Part shown: piece after piece, positions 24,280 to 33,957 of the stretch
How the letters are laid out: each line of letters starts with the position of its first letter
Position numbering within the stretch: position 1 is the stretch's first letter
Assembly (NCBI RefSeq): GCF_000828635.1
Contig: NZ_AP012547.1
Location: forward strand, 1,426,001-1,490,000
Direction: 5' to 3'
DNA: 64,000 nucleotides
Origin: Sulfuritalea hydrogenivorans sk43H
GTDB taxonomy: Bacteria > Pseudomonadota > Gammaproteobacteria > Burkholderiales > Rhodocyclaceae
The notes under the pieces: model-generated
What the model was told of the DNA's origin: nothing
Database searches by the model: none
Seen by the model: only the letters and a program-made list of their open reading frames with translations
Program-made: the position numbers and the translations under genes

Positions 24280-27200
24280 ATGTCCATGTCATTGATCAAG
24301 AAAATCTTCTCGTTCTCGCTGCTGGAGACCGGCAGCGCCGGCCAGGAGGCGAAGTCGGTGAAGTACCCCGGCGTGCGCGACGCGGTCGATGGCAACACCG
24401 CCATCATCCATGTCGAGCGCGAGGCATCGGATGCCGCCGGCGCCTACCCGATCACGCCATCGACGCAGATGGGCGAGTACTGGGCCGAGGAGGTCGCCGC
24501 CGGCCACCTCAACATTTCCGACAAGCCGCTGATTTTCATCGAGCCCGAATCCGAGCACGCCGCCGCCGGCGTCACGGCCGGCATGGCCATGACGGGCCTG
24601 CGCGCGGTCAATTTCTCGTCGGGGCAGGGTGTCGCCTTCATGCACGAGTCGCTCTATGCAGCGGTCGGCAAGCGCCTGCCCTACGTGCTCAACATGGGCT
24701 GCCGCGCCATCACCAAGGCCTCGCTCAACGTGCATGCCGGCCACGATGACTACCACTGCGTCGATGACACCGGCTTCATCCAGGTCATGGCGACCAGTGC
24801 CACCCAGGCCGCCGACCTCAACCTGATCGCGCGCAAGGTCGCCGAACTGTCGCTGACCCCGGCCATCATCGGCCAGGACGGATTCCTGACCACGCACCTG
24901 ATCGAATCCGGGCTGTTGCCCGAACGCGAACTGGTCGCGGAATATCTCGGCAAGCCGGACGACCTGATCGACACGCCGACGCCGGCGCAGGAAATGCTGT
25001 TCGGCGCGAAACGCCGCCGCGTGCCGGCGATCTGGGACGTCGATGTTCCGGTGGTCTCGGGCACGGTGCAGAACCAGGACGCCTACATGCAGGCCACCGC
25101 CGGCCAGCGCCCGTATTTCTTCGACCACATCGAGTCCATTACCGACGCCTGCATGGATGAATTCGCCGGGCTGACCGGCCGCCGCTACCAGCGCGTCGCC
25201 ACCTTCAAGGCCGAGGATGCGGACTACCTGATCCTCGGCATGGGCAGCATGATCGTGCAGGCCGAAGCCGTTGCCGACTACCTGCGCGAAACGCGCAAGC
25301 TCAAGGTCGGCGTGGTCAACCTGACCATGTTCCGGCCCTTCCCCGGCGACCTGCTGGGCCATGTGTTGCGCGGCAAGAAGGGCGTCGCGGTGCTGGAGCG
25401 CACCGATCAGCCGCTGGCCGAAGACCTGCCGTTGATCCGCGAAGTGCGCGCGGTGCTGACCAAGTGCATCGAGAACGGCATGGCCGGACCGGCGGGTGAC
25501 AAGCCCTATGCCGACTACGCCAGCTACGGCCCCGGCGACATGCCGCGCCTGTACTCGGGCTGCTACGGCCTGGGCTCGCGCGACCTGCAACCCGAGGCAC
25601 TGATCGGCACGGTGGAAAACATGTTGCCCGAGGGTACGCAGCGCAAGTTCTTCTATCTCTCCGTCGATTTCGCCCGCGATCCGATCAATCCGAAGGACGA
25701 GGTGCATCAGCAGGATCTCGCCGACAAGTACCCGCGCATCCGCGAACTGGGCGTGCGCGGTTCGGAGAATCCCAACCTGCTGCCGAAGGGCGCCATCACC
25801 GTGCGCATGCACTCGGTGGGCGGCTGGGGCGCCATCACCACCGGCAAGAACCTGGCGATGACCCTGTTCGAACTGCTCGGCTGGGACATCAAGGCCAATC
25901 CGAAATACGGCTCGGAGAAGAAGGGGCAGCCGACTACCTACTACCTGTCGGCGGCGCCGGAACCGATCCGCATCAATTGCGAATATGCCTTCGTCGATGT
26001 CGTGCTCTCGCCCGATCCGGCGGTGTTCGGCCACAGCAACCCGCTGTCGGGGTTGAAGCAGGGCGGCTTCTTCATCATCCAGTCGAACCTCGGCAAACAG
26101 ACCTGGGCCAATTTCCCGCTCTGGGCGCAGAAATTCATCGTCGACAACGAGATTCGCGTGTTCTATCTTGATGCCTTCCAGATCGCCCGCGAGGAAGCCG
26201 GCGCGGCCGAGCTGCAATTGCGCATGCAGGGCATCGCCTTCCAGGGCGCCTTCTTCGCCGCCAGCCCGACCATGGCCAACGCGGGCCTGACGGAAGACGC
26301 GCTGTTTACCGCGATCGAGGCCCAGTTGCAGTCGAAGTTCGGCGGCAAGGGCGCGCGCGTGGTGGCCGACAACCTGCGCGTGGTGCGGCGCGGCTTTACC
26401 GAACTGACCGAGATCACCGACAAGGAAATCGGTGTCGCGAAGAAGCAACTGGCCCGGCAGGATGCCGGCCTGCCCGTCATGCTGCGGCAGTTGCCGGTGG
26501 CGGAGGAGGGGCCGCGCCTCTCCAAGCCGGCCGACATCCACCGCTTCTGGGAGCAGACCGGCAACTTCTACCTGACCGGCAAGGGGTCCGACAACCTGGT
26601 CGATCCCTTCATCGGCATGTCGCTGGTGCCCGCCGCCACCGGCGTGTTCCGCGACATGACCGGCATTCGCTTCGAGCATCCGCAGTGGATCGCCGAGAAC
26701 TGCACGGCCTGCGGCAACTGCTATACGCAGTGCCCGGACTCGGCGATTCCCGGCCTGGTCAGCTCGATTCCGGACGTTTTCAACGCGGCGGTGAACCGCA
26801 TCGAAACCAGCGGCACGCCGACCCGCTTCCTGCGCCGCGCGGTGCGCGCCGTGGAGAAGAAACTGCGCGCGCTGATCGACAACGACGGCGGCTTCGTGCG
26901 CCCGCTGATCGATATCGCCATGGACCAGGTGCTGGCCGAAACGCCGGAAGGCGAGCGTGCTTCGCTGGCCGCCGAGTTCACCCAGCTGCAGATCCAGCTC
27001 GGCGGCTTCCAGTTCGGCGCCACCAAGCCCTACTGGTCGCAGCGCGAGAAGAAAGCCAAGGGCAGCGGCGGACTCTTCTCGATCACCATCAATCCCTATA
27101 CCTGCAAGGGTTGCGCGCTGTGCGTCACGGTCTGCGAGGACAATGCGCTGAAAATGGTGACGCAGACCGAGGACTCGGTGGAGCGCCTGCGCCGCGACTG

Positions 27201-29238
27201 GAACACCTGGCTCGACCTGCCGACCACGCCCAAGGAATACAGCCGCATCGACAGCCTCGACGAAAAGATCGGCGCGCTGGAAACCCTGTTGCTCGACAAG
27301 CACAATTACGCCTCGATGAACTGCGGCGACGGCGCCTGCCTCGGCTGCGGCGAGAAGACCGCGATCCACTTGTTTACCTCGACCGTGACGGCGCTGATGC
27401 AGCCGCGCGTCAAGGCCTTCATCGACAAGCTCGACGATCTGATCGTGCGCCTCGAACAGCACATGCGCGTCAAGCTCGCCTCGGCGGTCGACCTGACCGA
27501 CACCGGCGCGGTGGTGCGCGCCGTGGATGCGACCGGCCTGCACGACCTGACCCTGTCCAACCTGGCCAACAAGCTGAATGCCGACAAGCCATCGCAACTG
27601 CTTGATCCGGCCTGGGTCAAGAACACCGCGCAACTGCTGGAAAAGTTGAAAGACCTGAAGTGGCGCTATGTCGAAGGCCCGACCAAACGTGGTCGCGCCG
27701 AGATGGGCATCGTCAACTCGACGGGCTGCACCTCGGTGTGGGGTTCGACCTACCCCTTCCATCCCTATCCCTTCCCCTGGACCTCGCATCTGTTCCAGGA
27801 TTCGCCCTCCGTGGCGATGGGCCTCTTCGAGGGCCACATGGCGAAGATGGCCGACGGCTTCAAGGCCGTGCGCATGGCCGAGATGGAACTGGCCAGCGAC
27901 TACCTGCCGGATCGCGACGACGACTTCTTCCGTCGCTTCACCTGGAGCAAGTTCTCCGAGGAGGAGTGGCTGCTGTGCCCGCCGGTGGTGTCGATCGGCG
28001 GCGACGGCGCGATGTACGACATCGGCTTCCAGAACCTCTCGCGCGCCATGATGTCGGGCATGCCGATCAAGGTGCTGGTGGTCGATACGCAGGTGTATTC
28101 CAACACCGGCGGCCAGGCCTGCACCTCCGGCTTCATCGGCCAGGTGTCCGACATGGCGCCTTTCGGCGCGGCGCAGCGCGGCAAGCAGGAGACGCGCAAG
28201 GAGATCTCGCTGATCGGCATGGCGCACCGCACGTCCTACGTGATGTCCGGCACCATCGCCCACGTCAATCACCTGCTCGAAAGCTATGTCGATGGCTTGA
28301 ACAGCCGCCGTCCGGCGCTGTTCAACATCTACGCGGTCTGTCCGCCGGAGCATGGCGTCGGCGACGACCGCAGCGTGGACCAGAGCAAGCTGGCGGTGGA
28401 AGGCCGCGCCTATCCGCTGTTCCGCTTCGATCCCGATGCCGGCACCACCTTCCGCGAGTGCGTCAGCCTCGAAGGCAACCCGTCGCTCGACACCGACTGG
28501 CCGACCTACAGCCTCAAGTATCTCGATGACAACGGCGCCGAACAGAGCATGACGCTGCCGATGACCTTCGCTGATTTCGCGGCGACCGAGGCGCGCTTCC
28601 TCAAGCAGTTCAAGAAGGCTCCGCCGGAAACCTGGAACGAGAACATGGTGTTGCTGGCCGATTTCCTGGAGCTTGACGCGGACGACCGCGAAGGCAAGTT
28701 CCCCTACATCTGGGCGGTGGACAAGAAGAACCGCCTGATGCGCCTGCTGGTCACCGCGGATCTGGTGCGTTCTTCCGAAGAGCGTCTGAATTTCTGGCGC
28801 CAGTTGCGCGGCATTGCCGGCCTCGATTCGCAGCCGGCGGATACCGACGAAGTGACGGAGCGCGTGCGCGCCGAACTGCTGGCCAAGGTCAGCGCCAGCC
28901 TCGGTCTGGGGGGCGGCGGTGCCGTCGCGACGCCCGCCGCGGGAGTCGGCGCTGGCGGGACGGCGATTTCGAGCGCCGGCGGCGGCGATTACGAGCCGGT
29001 CTGGATCGAGACGCCGGAATGCACGGCCTGCGACGAGTGCACCACGCTGGCACCGAAGACCTTCGCCTACAACGACCAGAAACTTGCCATCGTCATCAAC
29101 CCGAAGGGCGCGAAATTCGCCGACATCGTCAAGGCCGCCGAGAAATGCACGGCCGGCTGCATCCATCCCGGCACACCGTGGAACATGGCAGAGCCGGGGG
29201 TGGAAAAGCTCATGGTGCGGGCGGCCAAGTACAACTGA
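24280..29238 (+). CDS. nifJ: Pyruvate:ferredoxin (flavodoxin) oxidoreductase, giant form with fused ferredoxin
   Basis: 1652 residues against about 1170-1200 for common NifJ. Domain I opens with DGNTAIIHVEREASDAAGAYPITP; [4Fe-4S] motifs CTACGNCYTQCP (~807) and CKGCALCVTVC (~941) follow, then the TPP half with CGDGACLGCG (~1014), the GGDGAMYD and NTGGQ diphosphate motifs (~1240-1275). An extra C-terminal ferredoxin-like module (ECTACDECTTLAPKTF, ~1580) is joined by a Gly/Ala linker that contains an in-frame dispersed repeat. The enzyme oxidises pyruvate, or a related 2-oxoacid, to acetyl-CoA and reduces ferredoxin. Location between rnfB and rnfC ties it to Rnf. Confidence 0.93.
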   Translation: MSMSLIKKIFSFSLLETGSAGQEAKSVKYPGVRDAVDGNTAIIHVEREASDAAGAYPITPSTQMGEYWAEEVAAGHLNISDKPLIFIEPESEHAAAGVTAGMAMTGLRAVNFSSGQGVAFMHESLYAAVGKRLPYVLNMGCRAITKASLNVHAGHDDYHCVDDTGFIQVMATSATQAADLNLIARKVAELSLTPAIIGQDGFLTTHLIESGLLPERELVAEYLGKPDDLIDTPTPAQEMLFGAKRRRVPAIWDVDVPVVSGTVQNQDAYMQATAGQRPYFFDHIESITDACMDEFAGLTGRRYQRVATFKAEDADYLILGMGSMIVQAEAVADYLRETRKLKVGVVNLTMFRPFPGDLLGHVLRGKKGVAVLERTDQPLAEDLPLIREVRAVLTKCIENGMAGPAGDKPYADYASYGPGDMPRLYSGCYGLGSRDLQPEALIGTVENMLPEGTQRKFFYLSVDFARDPINPKDEVHQQDLADKYPRIRELGVRGSENPNLLPKGAITVRMHSVGGWGAITTGKNLAMTLFELLGWDIKANPKYGSEKKGQPTTYYLSAAPEPIRINCEYAFVDVVLSPDPAVFGHSNPLSGLKQGGFFIIQSNLGKQTWANFPLWAQKFIVDNEIRVFYLDAFQIAREEAGAAELQLRMQGIAFQGAFFAASPTMANAGLTEDALFTAIEAQLQSKFGGKGARVVADNLRVVRRGFTELTEITDKEIGVAKKQLARQDAGLPVMLRQLPVAEEGPRLSKPADIHRFWEQTGNFYLTGKGSDNLVDPFIGMSLVPAATGVFRDMTGIRFEHPQWIAENCTACGNCYTQCPDSAIPGLVSSIPDVFNAAVNRIETSGTPTRFLRRAVRAVEKKLRALIDNDGGFVRPLIDIAMDQVLAETPEGERASLAAEFTQLQIQLGGFQFGATKPYWSQREKKAKGSGGLFSITINPYTCKGCALCVTVCEDNALKMVTQTEDSVERLRRDWNTWLDLPTTPKEYSRIDSLDEKIGALETLLLDKHNYASMNCGDGACLGCGEKTAIHLFTSTVTALMQPRVKAFIDKLDDLIVRLEQHMRVKLASAVDLTDTGAVVRAVDATGLHDLTLSNLANKLNADKPSQLLDPAWVKNTAQLLEKLKDLKWRYVEGPTKRGRAEMGIVNSTGCTSVWGSTYPFHPYPFPWTSHLFQDSPSVAMGLFEGHMAKMADGFKAVRMAEMELASDYLPDRDDDFFRRFTWSKFSEEEWLLCPPVVSIGGDGAMYDIGFQNLSRAMMSGMPIKVLVVDTQVYSNTGGQACTSGFIGQVSDMAPFGAAQRGKQETRKEISLIGMAHRTSYVMSGTIAHVNHLLESYVDGLNSRRPALFNIYAVCPPEHGVGDDRSVDQSKLAVEGRAYPLFRFDPDAGTTFRECVSLEGNPSLDTDWPTYSLKYLDDNGAEQSMTLPMTFADFAATEARFLKQFKKAPPETWNENMVLLADFLELDADDREGKFPYIWAVDKKNRLMRLLVTADLVRSSEERLNFWRQLRGIAGLDSQPADTDEVTERVRAELLAKVSASLGLGGGGAVATPAAGVGAGGTAISSAGGGDYEPVWIETPECTACDECTTLAPKTFAYNDQKLAIVINPKGAKFADIVKAAEKCTAGCIHPGTPWNMAEPGVEKLMVRAAKYN
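28936..28969 (+). repeat. Dispersed repeat inside the pyruvate:ferredoxin oxidoreductase gene
   Basis: GGAGTCGGCGCTGGCG followed by GGACGGCGATTT lies in frame and is read as GVGAGGTAIS in the linker before the fused ferredoxin module. It fits the family consensus over about 30 bp. Confidence 0.75.
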
Positions 29239-29245
29239 TCCGGCG

Positions 29246-30613
29246 ATGAAGCTGCTTTCCTACTTCCGCGGTGAAGCCTTCCAGCGCGGCGTGCATCCGC
29301 CGTCCTGCAAGCTGACGGCGGATCGCAAGATTCGCCGCCTGCCGTTTCCGCCGAAGGTCACGGTGCCGCTGTCGCAGCACATCGGCAAGGCGCCGCGGCC
29401 GATCGTGCGCGTCGGCCAGGAAGTGGTGCGCGGCCAGCCCATCGCCAGGAGCGACGAGTGGCTCTCGGTGCCGCACCATGCGCCGCTGTCGGGCGTGGTC
29501 GAGTTCATCGGCCTGCGCCCCGGCATGCGCGGCACGTGGATCGAGTCCATCGTCATCCGCGCCCATCCGGGAGCGACGCAGGAAGACCTCTGGGGCCGGC
29601 CGCGCGACTTGTCGCAGGCCACCGGCCAGGACATCCTGCAGGCGATCTGGGATACCGGCATGGTGGGCCTGGGCGGCGCCGCCTTCCCGACCCACGCCAA
29701 GCTCTCGGTGCCGAAGCAGGCGAAAGTGCATACCCTGGTGGTGAACGGCTGCGAGTGCGAGCCCTATCTCACCTGCGATCACCGCGTCATGGTGGAACAG
29801 TCCGACGATCTGATCGCCGGCATTCGCTACGCCATGCGCGCCACCGGCGCCGAGCGGGCCATCATCGGCATCGAGGACAACAAACCCGATGCGCGGAGCG
29901 TTCTGCGCGACGCCATTGCGCGCGCCGGAACCCTTCCCGAGGGCGAGATATTCGCCGAACTGGTGCCGACCAAATATCCGCAGGGTGCGGAAAAGATGCT
30001 GATCATGGCGCTGTTCGGCACCGAGATGCCGGCCGGCGGCCTGCCGATCGCGCTGGGCATGGTGGTCAGCAACGTCGGCACGCTGGCCGCGCTGGGCAAG
30101 CTGCTGCCGGCCGGGCAGGGCCTCACCGAGCGGGTCGTGACCGTCACCGGCTCCGGCGTGGCGCGGCCCGGCGATTACCGCGTGATCCTCGGCACGCCGC
30201 TCAAGTTCGTGCTCGATTACGCCGGCGTGCCCGCGGTCCACGCGCTCGATGCGCGTCAGGTGATCCTCGGCGGGCCGATGATGGGCCAGGCCATCGGCTC
30301 GCTCGACGTGCCCATCACCAAGGGCGTCTCCGGCGTGCTGGTGTTCCGCCGCGAGGACATGCAGGTGCGCGAGACGCGCCAGACCTATCCCTGCATCAAG
30401 TGCGGCGAGTGCGTCGAATCCTGCCCGATGGGCCTCAACCCGTCGACCCTGGGCATGCTCGCCGCCAAGCGCGAATACGAGCTGATGGGCGAACGGTATT
30501 TCCTCGGCGACTGCTTCGAGTGCGGCTGCTGCACCTATGTCTGCCCGTCCAACATCCCGCTGGTGCAGCAGTTCCGCGTCGCCAAGCAGATCCTGCGGGA
30601 GAAGGCGGCATGA
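29246..30613 (+). CDS. rnfC: Electron transport complex subunit RnfC
   Basis: 455 residues starting 7 bp after the oxidoreductase stop. It opens with FRGEAFQRGVHPP, has the NADH/FMN-binding region (GMVGLGGAAFPTHAKL, VVNGCECEPYLTCDHR) and two C-terminal [4Fe-4S] motifs (CIKCGECVESCPMGLNP and CFECGCCTYVCPSNIP). RnfC is the peripheral NAD-side subunit of the Rnf complex. Length and motifs are normal. Confidence 0.95.
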   Translation: MKLLSYFRGEAFQRGVHPPSCKLTADRKIRRLPFPPKVTVPLSQHIGKAPRPIVRVGQEVVRGQPIARSDEWLSVPHHAPLSGVVEFIGLRPGMRGTWIESIVIRAHPGATQEDLWGRPRDLSQATGQDILQAIWDTGMVGLGGAAFPTHAKLSVPKQAKVHTLVVNGCECEPYLTCDHRVMVEQSDDLIAGIRYAMRATGAERAIIGIEDNKPDARSVLRDAIARAGTLPEGEIFAELVPTKYPQGAEKMLIMALFGTEMPAGGLPIALGMVVSNVGTLAALGKLLPAGQGLTERVVTVTGSGVARPGDYRVILGTPLKFVLDYAGVPAVHALDARQVILGGPMMGQAIGSLDVPITKGVSGVLVFRREDMQVRETRQTYPCIKCGECVESCPMGLNPSTLGMLAAKREYELMGERYFLGDCFECGCCTYVCPSNIPLVQQFRVAKQILREKAA

Positions 30614-30633
30614 AAATGAGGAAGGCATTTTGT

Positions 30634-30750
30634 CCGCAGATTTCGCAGATTTGCGCAGATGAAAAGGAACCTCGGGCCCGCAACATGGCCATCGTGCCCC
30701 CGGCCTCTGAGTTGAGTTGCTTCAATCTGCGAAATCTGCGTAATCTGCGG
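30634..30750. repeat. Inverted repeat A1 of CGCAGATTN units, in the rnfC-rnfD gap
   Basis: The left arm (30634-30660) has three CGCAGATT-type units with 9-bp spacing; the right arm (30724-30750) has three AATCTGCGN units. They could form a long hairpin. There is no T-tract, so it is not an ordinary terminator. It widens a gap that is absent or short in most rnf operons. Confidence 0.85.
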
Positions 30751-30770
30751 ATTGATTCGAGGTTCGTCGC

Positions 30771-31913
30771 ATGACCGCTCCCATCGAAATCCGTTCGGCC
30801 CCGCATGTGCAGGGGGCGAAGACGGTCGAAACCATCATGCGGCATGTGGTGTATTCGCTGCTGCCGATCTGCGCCTTCTATGTGTTCCAGTACGGCATTT
30901 CGGCGCTGGCGTCGCTCGTTGTCGTCACCGCGGCCTGCCTGCTGACCGAGCGCTTCTTCGTTCGCACCGGGACGCAGGCGGGACGACTGTCCGACTACTC
31001 GGCCGTGATCACCGGCCTGCTGCTGGCGCTGACGCTGCCGCCGGGCTTTCCGCTGTGGATGGGCGCGGTGGCCGGCCTCGTTGCCATCGCTCTCGGCAAG
31101 GCGCTGTTCGGCGGCATCGGCTTCAATGTATTCAACCCGGCGCTGGTTGGCCGCGCGTTTGTCCAGGCGGCGTTTCCCACCGCCATCGCCACCTATACGC
31201 CGTCCTTCCTCACCGGCCGCTTCACCGAATTCATTCCCTCGTCGCTGGCCTGGCCGCTGATGATTCCGGCCGATGCCGCCGCCTGGCTCAAGGTCAAGAA
31301 CCTCGACGCGCTGGCCGGCGCGACGCCGCTGGCGAAATGGAAGTTCGACGGCGTGGTGGCCAATGCCGTCGACCTGCTGACGTCGCTTTCGGGCCACATG
31401 GCGGTCGGTCCGGCGCCGCTGCTGATCCTGCTCTGCGGCGCGTATCTGGCGCTGCGCCGCTTCATGGACTGGCGCATTCCGCTGGCGATCATCGGCAGCG
31501 CGGCGCTGACGGCCTGGCTGCTGTTCGCCTTCGATCCGGCGCGTTATCCGAATCCCTTCTTCATGCTGTTCTCCGGCGGCCTGATCCTCGGTGCCGTGTA
31601 CATGGCGACCGACATGGCGACCTCGCCGGTGACGCCCAAGGGCATGTGGGTGTATGGGGCGCTGATCGGCCTCCTGACGGTGGTGATCCGCTACTACAGC
31701 GGCCTGCCGGAAGGCGTGATGTACGCCATCCTGATCGCCAATGCCGCGTCGCCGCTGATCGAGAAGATCACCCAGCCGGTGCCCTTCGGCCGCAGTGTGC
31801 TCAATCGCCGCAAGCGTGCCACCTATCCGCTGAATCCGGGTTACATCTCGCGCGAGGAAGCCGGCGCGGTAACGCCGAAGAAGCGCTTCCTGCCCAAGAA
31901 GCCGAAAAAATGA
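30771..31913 (+). CDS. rnfD: Electron transport complex subunit RnfD
   Basis: 380-residue polytopic protein of the NqrB/RnfD family. It begins with the usual SAPHVQGAKTVETIMRHVVY-like segment, has FNVFNPALVGRAF in the membrane core and LAGATPLAKWK, the region where RnfD carries covalent FMN on threonine. Its stop overlaps the ATG of rnfG (ATGA). Confidence 0.94.
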   Translation: MTAPIEIRSAPHVQGAKTVETIMRHVVYSLLPICAFYVFQYGISALASLVVVTAACLLTERFFVRTGTQAGRLSDYSAVITGLLLALTLPPGFPLWMGAVAGLVAIALGKALFGGIGFNVFNPALVGRAFVQAAFPTAIATYTPSFLTGRFTEFIPSSLAWPLMIPADAAAWLKVKNLDALAGATPLAKWKFDGVVANAVDLLTSLSGHMAVGPAPLLILLCGAYLALRRFMDWRIPLAIIGSAALTAWLLFAFDPARYPNPFFMLFSGGLILGAVYMATDMATSPVTPKGMWVYGALIGLLTVVIRYYSGLPEGVMYAILIANAASPLIEKITQPVPFGRSVLNRRKRATYPLNPGYISREEAGAVTPKKRFLPKKPKK

Positions 31914-32650
31914 GTGACCAGCCCGCCAGCGACAAGAAGGTGATTCCGATCGCGGTCGCCCAGCCCGAGCCCGCGCCGCCGGCTTCGCCGACGGCCGCGA
32001 TGATCCGCACCCTGGGCCTGGTGTCGGCCATCTGCGGCCTGATCATCGTCGGCGCCTACGAGGGCACCTACGATGCCGTGGCCGCCAACAAGAAGATCGC
32101 CACCGAGCGCGCCGTGTTCAAGGTGATCCCGGCGGCGAAGTCGATTGCCGAGTATGTCGCATTACCTGCTGGCGGCATCGAGCCAAGAGTCGGCGCTGGC
32201 GACACGGCGAATGCGCCGGGCGCGGTCAAATTCTTTGCCGCCTACGACGCGGCCGGCAAGCTCGCCGGCATCGCGGCCGAGGGCGGCGCCAAGGGCTACG
32301 CCGATACCGTGCGCATCATGTTCGGCTACTCGCCCGACTGCCAGTGCGTGGTCGGCATCGGCGTGGTCAATATGCGCGAGACGCCGGGCATCGGCGACAA
32401 GATCATCACCGACAAGGAGTTCCTCGCCAACTTCAACGCCCTCGACGTCAAGCTGAAGGGTGACCTTTCCGCATTGGCCAACGAGGTCAAGGCGGTCAAG
32501 CACGGCGCCAAGACCAGCCCGTGGCAGATCGATGCCATCGCCGGCGCGACCATCACCTCGCGCGCCGTCGGCAAGGCCATCAACGATACGGCGCAGGCGC
32601 TGCTGCCGCGCCTGGTCCCCAACCTCGAAAAGCTCGGGAGCAAATCATGA
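31910..32650 (+). CDS. rnfG: Electron transport complex subunit RnfG
   Basis: 246 residues: Ala/Pro-rich N-terminus, one membrane helix (TLGLVSAICGLIIVGAYEGTY), then the FMN-binding domain with ETPGIGDKI and the flavinylation motif GATITSRAV near residue 212. At residues ~91-102 (PRVGAGDTANAP) the reading frame runs through a copy of the dispersed GAGTCGGCGCTGGCG repeat, placed between two conserved stretches. RnfG passes electrons on the periplasmic side of Rnf. Confidence 0.93.
   Translation: MSDQPASDKKVIPIAVAQPEPAPPASPTAAMIRTLGLVSAICGLIIVGAYEGTYDAVAANKKIATERAVFKVIPAAKSIAEYVALPAGGIEPRVGAGDTANAPGAVKFFAAYDAAGKLAGIAAEGGAKGYADTVRIMFGYSPDCQCVVGIGVVNMRETPGIGDKIITDKEFLANFNALDVKLKGDLSALANEVKAVKHGAKTSPWQIDAIAGATITSRAVGKAINDTAQALLPRLVPNLEKLGSKS
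32182..32215 (+). repeat. Dispersed repeat inside rnfG
   Basis: AAGAGTCGGCGCTGGCGAC followed by ACGGCGAATGCG lies in frame and is read as RVGAGDTANA, in the same phase as the copy in the upstream oxidoreductase gene. It is located in a loop region before the FMN domain core. Confidence 0.75.
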
Positions 32651-32670
32651 ATCTGAAAAAGGAATCCGGT

Positions 32671-32733
32671 CCGCAGATTTCGCAGATTGGCGCGGATGAA
32701 TCGGGATATCCGCACAATCTGCGAAATCTGCGG
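32671..32733. repeat. Inverted repeat A2 of CGCAGATTN units, in the rnfG-rnfE gap
   Basis: Left arm CCGCAGATTTCGCAGATT (32671-32688) and right arm CAATCTGCGAAATCTGCGG (32715-32733), nearly perfect complements. It is a shorter copy of the element at 30634. The ribosome site of rnfE (CCGAGG) directly abuts it. Confidence 0.85.
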
Positions 32734-32753
32734 ATTGAACCGAGGTTTTTTTG

Positions 32754-33386
32754 ATGAATCCGACGACGGCAACCACCTGGGACGAGTTCATGGAAGGCGT
32801 CTGGCGCCAGAACCCGGTGTTCGTCATGGTGCTGGGCATGTGCCCGACGCTGGCCGTCACGGTTTCCGGCGTCAATGCGCTTTCAATGGGAGTCGCGACG
32901 ACGTTCGTCCTGGTCTGCTCCTGTGCGCTGGTGTCGCTGATGCGCAGCTTTACGCCCAAGGAGGTGCGCATCGCGGTGTATATCGTCATCATCGCCACCT
33001 TCGTCACGGTGGTCGACTATGTCATCCAGGCCATCAGCCTGGCGCTCTACGATGCGCTGGGCGCCTTCATCCAGCTGATCGTGGTGAACTGCATCATCCT
33101 CGGCCGGGCCGAAGCCCACGCCTCGAAGAACACGCCCATGCCGGCGATGATCAACGCCGCCGGCATGGGCGTGGGCTTTACCATCGGCCTGCTGGCGCTC
33201 GGCACGGTGCGCGAAGTGCTCGGCGCCGGCACGCTGTTCGGCGTGGCCCTGTTCGGTGCGCAATTCCAGCCCTGGGTGATCATGGTGCTGCCGCCCGGCG
33301 GTTTCTTCGTGCTCGGCGCCTGGCTGCTGCTGTTCTCGTGGTGGGCGCGGCGCAAGGCAGGAAAGGAGGCCACGCAAAATGCATGA
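32754..33386 (+). CDS. rnfE: Electron transport complex subunit RnfE
   Basis: 210-residue, six-helix membrane protein of the RnfE/NqrD family. NPVFVMVLGMCPTLAVT near the N-terminus holds the Cys that takes part in the RnfA/RnfE intramembrane iron site; NCIILGRAEAHASKN is also conserved. ATG at 32754 is preferred over the TTG just before it. It overlaps rnfA by 8 bp. Confidence 0.94.
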   Translation: MNPTTATTWDEFMEGVWRQNPVFVMVLGMCPTLAVTVSGVNALSMGVATTFVLVCSCALVSLMRSFTPKEVRIAVYIVIIATFVTVVDYVIQAISLALYDALGAFIQLIVVNCIILGRAEAHASKNTPMPAMINAAGMGVGFTIGLLALGTVREVLGAGTLFGVALFGAQFQPWVIMVLPPGGFFVLGAWLLLFSWWARRKAGKEATQNA

Positions 33387-33957
33387 ATCGGCCTTCCAGA
33401 TTTTCGTCAATGCGCTGCTCGCCAACAACTTCGTGCTGGCGATGTTCCTCGGGCTGTGCCCCTTCCTCGGAGTCTCGGGCAAGCTCGACACGGCCTTCCC
33501 GATGGGCGTGGCGACCACCTTCGTGATGCTGGTGGCCTCGCTCTGCGCCTACGGCCTGAACCTGCTGCTGGGCTACTTCCATCTCGAATTCCTGCGCCTG
33601 ATTTCCTACATCGTGATCATTGCCTCGGCGGTGCAACTGGTCGAGATGGTGCTGAAGAAATACAGCCCGGCGCTCTTCCGTGCGCTGGGCATCTACCTGC
33701 CGCTGATCACCACCAATTGCGCCGTGCTCGGCGTCGCGCTGTTCCAGACGGCGCGCGAATACGACTTCGTCCAGTCGGTCACTTTCAGCATCGGCGGCGG
33801 CCTCGGCTTCACCCTCGCGCTGGTGCTGATGGCCAGCGTGCGCGAGCGCCTGACGCTGTCCAACGTGCCCGACCTGGCGCAGGGCACGGCGCTGTCGCTG
33901 ATGCTGGCCGGCATCCTCTCGCTTTCATTCATGGGCTTTGCCGGATTGGGCGGATGA
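33379..33957 (+). CDS. rnfA: Electron transport complex subunit RnfA
   Basis: 192-residue, six-helix protein of the RnfA/NqrE family. ANNFVLAMFLGLCPFLGVS and YLPLITTNCAVLGVAL carry the conserved cysteines that pair with those of RnfE. Full length. Its stop overlaps the start of the next small gene. Confidence 0.95.
   Translation: MHESAFQIFVNALLANNFVLAMFLGLCPFLGVSGKLDTAFPMGVATTFVMLVASLCAYGLNLLLGYFHLEFLRLISYIVIIASAVQLVEMVLKKYSPALFRALGIYLPLITTNCAVLGVALFQTAREYDFVQSVTFSIGGGLGFTLALVLMASVRERLTLSNVPDLAQGTALSLMLAGILSLSFMGFAGLGG

Noticed and set aside
24289..29166. A ~1600-codon open frame on the minus strand opposite the pyruvate:ferredoxin oxidoreductase gene
   Set aside because: It is a by-product of GC-rich codon usage in the true gene. 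Its translation is low-complexity His/Gln/Arg/Ala-rich sequence with no domain, and the sense gene has clear motifs throughout.
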